A DNA stretch of 18,663 nt from Halieaceae bacterium (GTDB lineage Bacteria; Pseudomonadota; Gammaproteobacteria; Pseudomonadales; Halieaceae): positions 60,242 through 78,904 of the forward strand of contig NYTG01000059.1 in assembly GCA_002683395.1 (NCBI GenBank), written 5' to 3'. The notes beneath the pieces are model-generated. The model did not search any database. It worked only from the letters and a program-made list of their open reading frames with translations, and was not told the DNA's origin. Both the position numbers and the translations under genes were made by a program. This document shows positions 7,501 through 14,127 of this stretch, piece by piece. Within the stretch, counting starts at the first letter, position 1. Every line of letters starts with the position of its first letter.

Positions 7501-8604
7501 ATGTCGGGCAATACTTTTGGCAAGCTATTTTCTGTGACCACCTTTGGCGAAAGTCATGGTGTGGCGTTGGGGTGCATCATTGATGGCTGCCCGCCCGGCT
7601 TGTCTTTATCGGCGGGCGATCTGCAGCACGATCTCAATCGTCGTAAACCCGGTCAGTCGCGTTACACCACGCAGCGTAAAGAAGACGACGAAGTTGAGAT
7701 TCTCTCCGGTGTGTTTGAGGGGGTCACCACCGGTACGCCGATCGGATTGATGGTGCGCAACCAGGACCAAAAATCTAAAGACTACTCAAAAATCAAAGAT
7801 CTGTACCGTCCTGCTCATGCTGATTATGCATACGATCGCAAGTTCGGTATCCGGGATTATCGCGGCGGCGGTCGTTCGTCGGCGCGCGAAACCACCATGC
7901 GCGTCGCCGCCGGCGCCGTTGCCAAGAAATGGCTTTCCGAGCGCTACGGCGTTCACATCCGAGGGTATTTGAGCCAATTGGGCCCGCTGGTGGCGTCTGA
8001 TCATGACTGGGATCTGGTCGAAAATAATCCATTCTTCTGCGGGGATGCGGCACTGGTACCTCAGCTCGAGGCCTATATGCAGGCGCTGATTAAACAGGGC
8101 GATTCGGTGGGTGCGCGCATTAATGTGGTGGCAGAGGGCGTCCCGGCAGGCTGGGGTGAGCCGGTGTTTGACCGCCTCGATGCCGATATCGCTCACGCCA
8201 TGATGAGCATCAATGCGGTGAAGGGAGTAGAGGTCGGTGACGGCTTTGCCTCCGTGGCGCAGCTGGGGAGCGAGCATCGTGACCTGATGAGCAGCGAGGG
8301 TTTCCTGAGTAATCATGCGGGCGGCACCCTGGGAGGGATCTCCTCGGGACAGCCGCTGCGGGTGAGCTTGGCGTTAAAGCCGACTTCGAGCATCCGAATT
8401 CCAGGCCGCACAGTCGATACCGGCGGTGAAGAAGCCGACGTGGTGACGACCGGGCGACATGACCCGTGTGTGGGCATCCGGGCGACCCCGATTGCAGAGG
8501 CGATGCTGGCGCTGGTTTTGGTCGACCATGCATTGCGGCATCGCGGGCAAAACGCCGACGTTGAGCATGTTGTGCCACCCGTACCGGGCGATCTCTCGCC
8601 CTAA
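7501..8604 (+). CDS. aroC: Chorismate synthase
   Basis: The product catalyses the last shikimate-pathway step, 5-enolpyruvylshikimate-3-phosphate to chorismate, using reduced FMN. It has 367 residues; E. coli AroC has 361. Family signatures are FGESHG near residue 15 with the conserved His, GCPPGL, NRRKPGQSRYTTQRKE, the DYRGGGRSSARET block near 120, and GGISSGQP and RHDPCVGIRA toward the C-terminus. Two ATGs stand in tandem at 7498 and 7501. GGAGG at 7491-7495 is 2 bases from the first and 5 from the second, so I prefer 7501. The stop codon shares one base with the next gene's start (TAATG), which suggests coupling. Confidence 0.97.
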   Translation: MSGNTFGKLFSVTTFGESHGVALGCIIDGCPPGLSLSAGDLQHDLNRRKPGQSRYTTQRKEDDEVEILSGVFEGVTTGTPIGLMVRNQDQKSKDYSKIKDLYRPAHADYAYDRKFGIRDYRGGGRSSARETTMRVAAGAVAKKWLSERYGVHIRGYLSQLGPLVASDHDWDLVENNPFFCGDAALVPQLEAYMQALIKQGDSVGARINVVAEGVPAGWGEPVFDRLDADIAHAMMSINAVKGVEVGDGFASVAQLGSEHRDLMSSEGFLSNHAGGTLGGISSGQPLRVSLALKPTSSIRIPGRTVDTGGEEADVVTTGRHDPCVGIRATPIAEAMLALVLVDHALRHRGQNADVEHVVPPVPGDLSP

Positions 8605-8816
8605 TGCGGCGGCGTCAGCGGACCAGAACGGTCGTGCTCGCCCTTGCGGCCTGTGCGGCACTGTTCTGGGGAGCGGTTGATATCGTCGGCGTGCCCGCGG
8701 AAAGACTCATGGTTCAGTCGCTTTGGGTAAGCCTGGGCGTCGCTGCCGTGGTAATGCTGGCGGCCGGTGCTGGTTGGTTACTCAGTCGGTTCCGGCAATA
8801 CAAAAAACGGGGCTAG
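8604..8816 (+). CDS. Small two-helix inner-membrane protein of unknown function
   Basis: This is a 70-residue protein I do not recognise. A basic N-terminus (MRRRQRTR) is followed by a hydrophobic helix at about 9-28 (VVLALAACAALFWGAV). A short loop follows, then a second helix at about 40-61 (SLWVSLGVAAVVMLAAGAGW) and a basic tail (RFRQYKKRG). Positive charges at both ends predict that both termini are cytoplasmic. It is probably real: its ATG overlaps the aroC TAA, it has a clear membrane-protein pattern, and it fills the space before a plausible promoter. In E. coli this position after aroC is occupied by mepA, to which it is not related. Function unknown. Confidence 0.65.
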   Translation: MRRRQRTRTVVLALAACAALFWGAVDIVGVPAERLMVQSLWVSLGVAAVVMLAAGAGWLLSRFRQYKKRG

Positions 8817-8864
8817 TGCATTTCAGCTTATCGATGACGAGGGTCCCGCCCACTGAGAACACGG

Positions 8865-8870
8865 TATAGT
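8865..8870 (+). promoter_or_regulatory. Possible -10 element upstream of the methyltransferase-like gene
   Basis: TATAGT (8865-8870) is a good -10 match 36 bases before the ATG at 8907. No clear -35 is seen at 16-18 bases upstream. It lies in the only gap of note (90 bases) in the prmB-pdxB run and may start a second transcription unit for the genes from 8907 to 11689. Confidence 0.3.
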
Positions 8871-8906
8871 GCGGTGCGTAACGCGCCACCAAACAGGGAG
8901 AAGACA

Positions 8907-9710
8907 ATGGTTAATCGGCAATGGCTTTTATTCGCGTCCCTCATACTATGTGCGGCAGTCGCGAAGGCTGACCTGAACTGGAATAGCGCTCTTTCCGGGG
9001 AGCATCGCTCTGAGAAGAACCATGCGCGCGATGTTTATCGCCACCCGCAGGAGACGCTGTCGTTTTTTGGCATCGCGCCCGGGATGACCGTGCTGGAGAT
9101 CTCCCCTGGCGGCGGCTGGTACACAGAGGTTTTGGCGCCCTTAATGAAGGACAACGGTTCGCTGATTGCAGCGCATTCCAGCGTGAACGGCGGCAGCTAT
9201 GCCCGTCGCTCTCTCGGTGGTTTCCTAAAGAAATTAGGAGAAAACGGAGACGTCTACGGGTCTGTGGAAGTTGCTACATTGCAACCGCCGAATGCGGTGG
9301 CGCCTGCGGCTCCCGGTTCGGTAGACCTGGCGCTTGCGTTTCGGAACGTACACTCCTGGCTCCGAGCGGATCAAGCTGAAGTGATGTTCACGGTCATCGC
9401 TGATACCTTAAAGCCCGGTGGTGTGTTGGGAATTGTTCAGCACCGCGGAGATGCGGGCCTGTCTCTGGATCAAATGAAGAACACGGCTTATGTCAGCGAG
9501 GATAAAGTGATCGAGCTGGCCGAATTGGCTGGCTTGGAGCTGGATGCGCGCAGTGAGATCAACGCCAACCCCAAAGACACCAAGGACCATCCGAGCGGCG
9601 TATGGAGCTTGCCGCCAACTCTTGCAGAGGGTGATGCGGATCCGGAACGCTTTCTGGCGATGGGCGAAAGTGATCGCATGACATTACGGTTTGTGAAGCC
9701 CGCTGAGTGA
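8907..9710 (+). CDS. Class I SAM-methyltransferase-like protein with an N-terminal signal peptide
   Basis: The product has 267 residues from the ATG at 8907, which follows GGGAG; an upstream GTG in frame at 8874 would bury the signal sequence and is unlikely. Residues 1-21 (MVNRQWLLFASLILCAAVAKA) look like a Sec signal peptide cleaved after AKA. The mature part has a Rossmann methyltransferase fold. Motif I is VLEISPGGGWYTEVLAPL, LALAFRNVHSW takes the place of motif II/III, and LKPGGVLGIVQHR is the usual post-motif III strand. It resembles the group annotated as predicted methyltransferases of COG4798 type. Its substrate is unknown. SAM is not known to be available in the periplasm, so it may bind another ligand, or the signal may be a membrane anchor. 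It is 3 bases before tusA. Confidence 0.75.
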   Translation: MVNRQWLLFASLILCAAVAKADLNWNSALSGEHRSEKNHARDVYRHPQETLSFFGIAPGMTVLEISPGGGWYTEVLAPLMKDNGSLIAAHSSVNGGSYARRSLGGFLKKLGENGDVYGSVEVATLQPPNAVAPAAPGSVDLALAFRNVHSWLRADQAEVMFTVIADTLKPGGVLGIVQHRGDAGLSLDQMKNTAYVSEDKVIELAELAGLELDARSEINANPKDTKDHPSGVWSLPPTLAEGDADPERFLAMGESDRMTLRFVKPAE

Positions 9711-9713
9711 CCG

Positions 9714-9956
9714 ATGGCGGAAGCTGCGCCGCAAGAGGCCATTGACGCGATAGGTCTGAAATGCCCTGAGCCGGTGATGCTGCTTCATGCAGCAATGCGG
9801 CGTCTCGCACCCGGGCAGGAACTGACGCTGCGCGCGACGGATCCCTCCACTGAGCGAGATGTGGGGAGCTTCTGCGAGTTTTTGGGTCATACGTTGCTGT
9901 GGGCCCGCCGAGAGGGCGATCAATTTGTGTATCGCATCCGCAAAGTCGGTGGCTAA
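9714..9956 (+). CDS. tusA: Sulfur carrier protein TusA
   Basis: This 80-residue protein aligns end to end with E. coli TusA (81). IDAIGLKCPEPVMLL contains the persulfide-carrying Cys17 in the CPxP motif, followed by the RATDPSTERDVGSFCEFLGH block. TusA accepts sulfur from the cysteine desulfurase IscS and passes it to TusBCD-E and MnmA for 2-thiouridine at the tRNA wobble position; it also supplies sulfur for molybdenum cofactor. The partners are not in the window. The ATG lies 3 bases after the preceding stop, and epmC begins 12 bases after the end. The second Cys (in SFCEFL) is also common in the family. Confidence 0.93.
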   Translation: MAEAAPQEAIDAIGLKCPEPVMLLHAAMRRLAPGQELTLRATDPSTERDVGSFCEFLGHTLLWARREGDQFVYRIRKVGG

Positions 9957-9968
9957 TCCATCAGCACG

Positions 9969-10505
9969 ATGTCTTTGAAATACCCCCTCGATGCGGCACA
10001 CCTGGTTGCCCTGTTCAACCGTGCCTTTGAAGCTACTGACAATACCGTGCTTCAGGGTGGTGCCGACGAGCCCTATTATGTCCCGGGTCAGCCTAGCTGT
10101 ATTTATTTTCGTGCCGACTACGCACGCAGCGCGCTGCATGAAGTTGCTCATTGGTGTGTTGCAGGTGTCCGGCGTAGGCGCTTTCCCGATTACGGTTATT
10201 GGTACAGCCCTGATGGGCGCGATGCAGCGCAGCAGGCGGCATTTTTTGCGGTGGAGGCGAGGCCGCAGGCGATTGAAGCGGCCTTTTGTGAGGCCTGTGG
10301 GGTCGACTTTTCGCCGAGCGTCGACAACGTGGGGGCAGATATTCCGGCTGAGCAGCTCATCGCTTTTGAGATGCGCATCGCAGACTGGTCTAAAGTATTT
10401 CGTGACAGGGGGTTACCTTCCCGTGCGGCGCGGTTTTTGAGCGGACTGGAGCTGGAGGGACTGAGTGCTGCCTCTGAACCCCCGTCTGCGGGGGCTGGCC
10501 GGTGA
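9969..10505 (+). CDS. epmC: Elongation factor P hydroxylase
   Basis: The 178-residue protein is homologous to E. coli EpmC (YfcM). EpmC hydroxylates the beta-lysylated lysine of elongation factor P, the last step of EF-P modification after EpmB and EpmA. Matching blocks are DEPYYVPG, the metal-site motif ALHEVAHWCVAG (His57, Glu58, His61), DYGYWYSPDGRDAAQQAAFFAVEARPQA split over residues about 72-99, and VDNVGAD. The Shine-Dalgarno sequence is poor, so initiation may depend on tusA 12 bases upstream. The C-terminal tail of about 20 residues is not conserved and contains a strong hairpin at the DNA level (10479-10494). The stop overlaps the pdxB GTG. Confidence 0.93.
   Translation: MSLKYPLDAAHLVALFNRAFEATDNTVLQGGADEPYYVPGQPSCIYFRADYARSALHEVAHWCVAGVRRRRFPDYGYWYSPDGRDAAQQAAFFAVEARPQAIEAAFCEACGVDFSPSVDNVGADIPAEQLIAFEMRIADWSKVFRDRGLPSRAARFLSGLELEGLSAASEPPSAGAGR
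10479..10494 (+). promoter_or_regulatory. GC-only hairpin at the epmC-pdxB junction
   Basis: CCCCCG (10479-10484) pairs fully with CGGGGG (10489-10494) around the tetraloop TCTG, with no T-run after it, so it is not an intrinsic terminator. Its 3' arm contains the only purine-rich stretch that could serve as Shine-Dalgarno for the pdxB GTG at 10502. Ribosomes finishing epmC would melt it, which suggests that pdxB translation depends on epmC translation. Confidence 0.5.
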
Positions 10506-11689
10506 CGCGATCGCCGACTGATCTTCGCTGGGTGGTGGATGATGTGATTCCCCATACCGCCGCATTAAAAAGGCTCATGGGTCGGGTGAGCATTGTGCCC
10601 GGACGCGATATCAGTCCTCAACTGATTCGCGATGCGGATATTTTGTTGGTTCGATCGATCACGCGAGTAGACGAGTCACTGCTTGCAGGGAGTTCCGTTC
10701 GGTTTGTCGGTACTGCGACGGCGGGCATAGATCATTTTGATATCGAGGCAATCGAGCGGCTCGGCATTCAATGGGCAGCGGCGCCCGGCTCAAATGCCCT
10801 ATCGGTGGTCGAGTACGTGCTGTCGGCATTGGCGCTGGTCGATTGGCTTCGGCCCCTCATGACAGGGGCCACCATCGGGCTCGTCGGTTTGGGGGAGGTA
10901 GGCACGCGACTCGCTCAGCGATTGATTAATCTGGGTTGCTCAGTCGTTGCTCACGATCCGCTCTGTCAGCGCTGGCCGCAGGGCGTGGTCAGGGCCGATC
11001 TCAATGAGGTGCTTCGGCAGCCTGTGGTCTCATTGCATGCCAGTCTCCACGACAACCCTCCCCATAGATCCCGGGCAATGATTGATGTGGCGCAGGCCGA
11101 GATGATGGTGAGCGCGCTTCAGAGCCGCCAAGAGGGTGGACTGTTCATTAACGCTGGTAGGGGCGAGCTGATGACGCGGCGTGCGCTGGATATCCTGTTA
11201 GAGAGTGCTTGGTCGGTGGTGCTCGATACCTGGCCGGGAGAGCCGGTGTTGGGTGCCCAGGATTTAAGTCGTTGCGACTGGGTGTCGCCGCATATTGCCG
11301 GCCACTCTGCACAGGCAAGAGCGAGGGGGAGCAATATGCTGGCAGCGTCGATTTCTCAGTGGTCGGGGTTGAGCGACTATGTGGAGCCATCGCATCACAA
11401 GCCTGAATTAAGCGGTGCTGGTCTTTTTGACGAATTCCGCGTCAGTCAGGCGCCGGACGACCCGGTTAATTGGGTCACGCAATTTCTGACCGCCAGAGCA
11501 GTGTTGGCCCGCGAGGATGCGCGCATCCGCGCGCGCGGCTCTGCAGGGCTCAGTGCTGTGGATTTCGATCGGCTGCGCAAAAGTTATGAGCAGCCGGATG
11601 AGTGGACCGGAAGAGCGATTAACATGACCCATGCTTCGAGCGCTGTTTATCAATTGGCTGCAGATCTCGGGTTGAAGGTGACGCAGTGA
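10502..11689 (+). CDS. pdxB: Erythronate-4-phosphate dehydrogenase
   Basis: The product oxidises 4-phosphoerythronate in the DXP-dependent pyridoxal phosphate pathway. It has 395 residues; E. coli PdxB has about 378. The substrate Arg is in LLVRSITRV (Arg51). The region FVGTATAGIDH is diagnostic for PdxB within the D-2-hydroxyacid dehydrogenases. The NAD fold has GLVGLGEVG (about 127-135). The catalytic Arg220 (INAGRGE), Glu247 (WPGEP) and His264 (PHIAGHS) keep the family spacing. A C-terminal PdxB dimerisation domain ends in the FDRLRKSYEQPDEW block. The start is GTG at 10502, sharing GTGA with the epmC stop. The first eight residues precede the first strand and are not conserved, but no better start is visible. 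Confidence 0.94.
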   Translation: MTRSPTDLRWVVDDVIPHTAALKRLMGRVSIVPGRDISPQLIRDADILLVRSITRVDESLLAGSSVRFVGTATAGIDHFDIEAIERLGIQWAAAPGSNALSVVEYVLSALALVDWLRPLMTGATIGLVGLGEVGTRLAQRLINLGCSVVAHDPLCQRWPQGVVRADLNEVLRQPVVSLHASLHDNPPHRSRAMIDVAQAEMMVSALQSRQEGGLFINAGRGELMTRRALDILLESAWSVVLDTWPGEPVLGAQDLSRCDWVSPHIAGHSAQARARGSNMLAASISQWSGLSDYVEPSHHKPELSGAGLFDEFRVSQAPDDPVNWVTQFLTARAVLAREDARIRARGSAGLSAVDFDRLRKSYEQPDEWTGRAINMTHASSAVYQLAADLGLKVTQ

Positions 11690-11704
11690 TAAGGGAGGAA
11701 AGTG

Positions 11705-12112
11705 ATGTCTGGTCAGGATAAGGATGAAGCGGCATGGCGCGAGCAGCTCACGGCAGACGAGTTTTATGTGCTGCGTCAGAAGGGCACCGAGCGGGCGTTT
11801 ACAGGTGAATACTGGAACGTTTGGGAGAAGGGCGCTTATCGCTGTCGAGGTTGTGGCGAAACGCTGTTTCAGTCTGATACAAAATTTGACGCGGGATGCG
11901 GTTGGCCCAGCTTTGACAGGCCGGCAGCAGAGGCCGCTGTGGTTGAGCTTCAAGACACCAGTCATGGCATGCTCAGGACCGAGGTGCTATGCCAGCGCTG
12001 CGGTGGTCATCTGGGCCACGTTTTCCCCGACGGGCCCACTGAAACGGGTCAACGCTACTGTATTAACAGCTTGTCTATCAAGCTAGAGGCCGAGGAAGCG
12101 CCCTCCGGTTAA
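11705..12112 (+). CDS. msrB: Peptide-methionine (R)-S-oxide reductase
   Basis: This 135-residue MsrB reduces the R epimer of methionine sulfoxide in proteins. The catalytic Cys119 is in RYCINSLS. The structural zinc is held by two CxxC motifs, Cys47/Cys50 (CRGC) and Cys96/Cys99 (CQRC). CGWPSF and GGHLGHVFPDGP are family signatures. Cys65 in the CGWPSF motif is a plausible resolving Cys. There is no signal peptide, so it acts in the cytoplasm. AGGGAGG at 11692-11698 is 6 bases before the ATG at 11705, which decides against the GTG at 11702. It follows pdxB after 15 bases and could be co-transcribed, though its strong ribosome binding site would also suit independent expression. Confidence 0.96.
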   Translation: MSGQDKDEAAWREQLTADEFYVLRQKGTERAFTGEYWNVWEKGAYRCRGCGETLFQSDTKFDAGCGWPSFDRPAAEAAVVELQDTSHGMLRTEVLCQRCGGHLGHVFPDGPTETGQRYCINSLSIKLEAEEAPSG

Positions 12113-12113
12113 A

Positions 12114-12130
12114 CTGAAGGCGCCTTACAG
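12114..12130 (-). terminator. Possible weak terminator of the tRNA-Glu/Gly operon
   Basis: Read on the minus strand, CTG-T-AAGGCGCCTT-CAG can fold with one bulged T and a GCGC loop. It is followed by only three T residues, starting 7 bases after the tRNA-Gly CCA end. It is short with a poor T-run, so it is a weak candidate. It would also sit just after the convergent msrB gene. Confidence 0.3.
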
Positions 12131-12136
12131 GAAATT

Positions 12137-12212
12137 TGGAGCGGGTAACGAGGTTCGAACTCGTGACCTCGACCTTGGCAAGGTCGCGCTCTACCAACTG
12201 AGCTACACCCGC
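12137..12212 (-). tRNA. tRNA-Gly (anticodon GCC)
   Basis: The minus strand reads as a complete 76-base tRNA. The acceptor arm GCGGGTG pairs with the 3' strand. The D-arm is GCTCAGTTGGTAGAGC. The anticodon stem CGACC/GGTCG encloses loop TTGCCAA with anticodon GCC. The T-arm contains GTTCGAA, and a TCCA end is encoded in the DNA. It is downstream of tRNA-Glu, with a 5-base spacer, in the same transcript. It reads the GGC and GGU glycine codons. Confidence 0.98.
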
Positions 12213-12217
12213 TAAAA

Positions 12218-12293
12218 TGGCGTCCCCTAGGGGGTTCGAACCCCTGTTCCCGCCGTGAAAGGGCGGTGTCCTAGGCCACTAGACGAAGGGGAC
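12218..12293 (-). tRNA. tRNA-Glu (anticodon TTC)
   Basis: The minus strand reads as a complete 76-base tRNA beginning GTCCCCTTCGTCTAG, typical of bacterial tRNA-Glu. The anticodon stem CCGCC/GGCGG encloses loop CTTTCAC with anticodon TTC. The T-arm has GTTCGAA and CCA is encoded. It is first in a two-tRNA operon with tRNA-Gly. Glutamyl-tRNA(Glu) also feeds tetrapyrrole synthesis in these bacteria. Its wobble uridine is a target of the TusA-MnmA thiolation route. Confidence 0.98.
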
Positions 12294-12319
12294 AGTGATC
12301 CTTACAACAGAAGGCGCGC

Positions 12320-12348
12320 ATGTTAGTGACCCCCCGTTGGCGCGTCAA
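12320..12348 (-). promoter_or_regulatory. Sigma-70 promoter of the tRNA-Glu/Gly operon
   Basis: On the minus strand TTGACG (12348-12343) and TAACAT (12325-12320) are separated by exactly 17 bases. The expected start is about 12313, some 20 bases before the tRNA-Glu 5' end. The stretch after the -10 is GCGCGCC, a GC-rich discriminator of the type linked to ppGpp (stringent) control of stable RNA promoters. It lies back-to-back with the upstream region of yadG. Confidence 0.85.
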
Positions 12349-12434
12349 GGGCGAATTTGTGTTCCTTCTGATGCGTACCGTGATTGGTTACACTACGCCG
12401 CTCTTTGGAGCGTCGTCTCAAGGAAACATTACAC

Positions 12435-13352
12435 ATGTCTTATGCGCTGGAAATAGAAGGCCTGGAGAAAATCTACGCCAATGGCCTACAGGCGCTCAAA
12501 GGCATTGATCTTAAAGTCTCGCAAGGAGATTTTTTCGCGCTGTTAGGTCCCAATGGTGCCGGCAAATCGACCACCATCGGCGTGATCTGCTCTCTCGTCA
12601 ACAAGACTGCGGGTACCGTAAGGGTGAAGGGTGTCGATATTGATGCTGATTTTCCCAAAGCGAAGCGTCATCTTGGTGTGGTGCCGCAGGAATTTAATTT
12701 CAACGTTTTTGAGAGTGTCGAGGATATTCTCATACATCAGGCGGGTTATTACGGTATTCCGTTGAAAACAGCCCGCGAACGCATCGACACCTACCTCGCG
12801 AAGCTGGGTTTAACGGACAAGCGCCATACTCGCGCGAGGATGCTCTCTGGCGGTATGAAGCGCCGGCTGATGATTGCTCGGGCGCTGATTCATGAGCCTA
12901 GCGTGCTGATTCTCGACGAGCCCACGGCAGGGGTGGATATCGAGATGCGACGTGCGATGTATGATTTCCTCAAAGAGATCAATGCGGCGGGCACCACGAT
13001 TATTCTGACGACGCATTATCTTGAGGAGGCCGAGAGCCTCTGCCGCAACATTGCGATCATTAACCACGGCGAGATCGTGACCAACACCTCGATGAAAAAT
13101 CTGCTTCGAGAACTGCACCGGGAGACCTTTATTCTCGATGCGCGTGAACGGTTGCCCGAGGACCTAAGCGTAGAGGGCTTTGAGCTGACGCGAGTCGATG
13201 ATTTTTGTCTCCAGGCACACATAGAGCAAGGGCAGGATATCGCGGAGCTGATGTCGCGCTTGCATGACCGTGGTATCGGCATCATTAGCATGCGCAATCG
13301 TGAAAATCGACTGGAGCAAATGTTTGTGTCGCTATTGGAGCAGGGCGCATGA
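12435..13352 (+). CDS. yadG: ABC transporter ATP-binding protein, YadG type
   Basis: This is a 305-residue ABC ATPase, very similar to E. coli YadG (308) over its whole length. The Walker A is GPNGAGKST (residues 38-46). The Q-loop is VVPQEFNFNVFE, the signature LSGGMKRRLMIARALIHEP, the Walker B VLILDEPTAGVD, and the switch His is in LTTHYLEE. The C-terminal SMRNRENRLEQMFVSL block is also shared with YadG. It forms an exporter with YadH; the substrate is not established. The start is ATG 12435 (MSYALEIE) with AAGGA 11 bases upstream. An in-frame ATG at 12384 would add 17 residues without homology. A weak -10-like TACACT (12389-12394) upstream may be its promoter. It overlaps yadH by four bases (ATGA). 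Confidence 0.95.
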   Translation: MSYALEIEGLEKIYANGLQALKGIDLKVSQGDFFALLGPNGAGKSTTIGVICSLVNKTAGTVRVKGVDIDADFPKAKRHLGVVPQEFNFNVFESVEDILIHQAGYYGIPLKTARERIDTYLAKLGLTDKRHTRARMLSGGMKRRLMIARALIHEPSVLILDEPTAGVDIEMRRAMYDFLKEINAAGTTIILTTHYLEEAESLCRNIAIINHGEIVTNTSMKNLLRELHRETFILDARERLPEDLSVEGFELTRVDDFCLQAHIEQGQDIAELMSRLHDRGIGIISMRNRENRLEQMFVSLLEQGA

Positions 13353-14122
13353 CTCCTTATGAGCAGTACATTGCACTGTTAACGCTGCTACGAAAGGAGA
13401 TTCGGCGTTACACACGTATCTGGACGCAAACGCTGCTGCCCTCCGCGATTACCATGTCGCTCTATTTCTTGATTTTCGGCAGCCTGATCGGATCGCGAAT
13501 CGGTCAAATGGGAGGCGTAAGCTACATGGAGTTTGTGGTGCCGGGCCTGATCATGATGGCGATTGTCACCAATTCTTATGCGAATGTGGTGTCGTCGTTC
13601 TTTGGTTCAAAATTCAATAACAGCATCGAAGAATTGCTCGTATCCCCCACGCCCAACCATATTATCTTATTGGGTTTTGTGTCTGGCGGCGTGAGTCGGG
13701 GCATGTTGGTCGCGGTGATTGTCACCACGGTTGCCTCTCTGTTCGTTGAGCTCAACATTCATAGTTATGCAGTGGTGGTGGCCGTGGTGGCACTCACCTC
13801 TGTTCTGTTTTCGCTTTGCGGACTGATCAACGCCGTCTTCGCCAATACTTTCGACGACATCTCCATTGTGCCGACCTTCGTGCTCACGCCGCTCACCTAT
13901 CTTGGGGGAGTCTTCTATTCGCTGGAGCTGCTGCCCGATTTTTGGGCGACGGTTTCTCAGGCCAATCCTTTGGTCTATGTGGTGAACGCGTTTCGGTTCG
14001 GCGTGCTGGGTGTGAGTGATGTCAGCGTCGGATTTGCGTTTGCCATGATCGGCTCCTTTACGCTGGTCGCTTACCTCTATGCAGCCCATCTGCTCAGAAC
14101 GGGTAAGCGATTGCGAACCTAA
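13349..14122 (+). CDS. yadH: ABC-2 type transporter permease, YadH type
   Basis: The 257-residue integral inner-membrane protein is homologous to E. coli YadH (256). Matching blocks include RIWTQTLLPSAITMSLYFLIFGSLIGSRIG, split over residues about 24-53, FVVPGLIMMAIVTNSYANV, the EELLVSPTPNHII coupling region, and DDISIVPTFVLTPLTYLGGVFYSLELLP near 168-195. About six hydrophobic segments are visible, as expected for an ABC-2 permease. It dimerises and pairs with the preceding ATPase. Its ATG overlaps the yadG stop. queF starts 5 bases after its stop, so transcription probably continues. The transported compound is unknown. Confidence 0.94.
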   Translation: MTPYEQYIALLTLLRKEIRRYTRIWTQTLLPSAITMSLYFLIFGSLIGSRIGQMGGVSYMEFVVPGLIMMAIVTNSYANVVSSFFGSKFNNSIEELLVSPTPNHIILLGFVSGGVSRGMLVAVIVTTVASLFVELNIHSYAVVVAVVALTSVLFSLCGLINAVFANTFDDISIVPTFVLTPLTYLGGVFYSLELLPDFWATVSQANPLVYVVNAFRFGVLGVSDVSVGFAFAMIGSFTLVAYLYAAHLLRTGKRLRT

Positions 14123-14127
14123 CGACG

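Noticed and set aside
8874..8906. Upstream GTG start for the methyltransferase-like gene
   Set aside because: It sits only a few bases after the -10-like TATAGT and would put extra charged residues before the signal peptide. ATG 8907 has GGGAG upstream.
12384..12434. Upstream ATG start for yadG
   Set aside because: The added 17 residues have no match to YadG and would overlap the likely promoter region. ATG 12435 gives the family's usual N-terminus.
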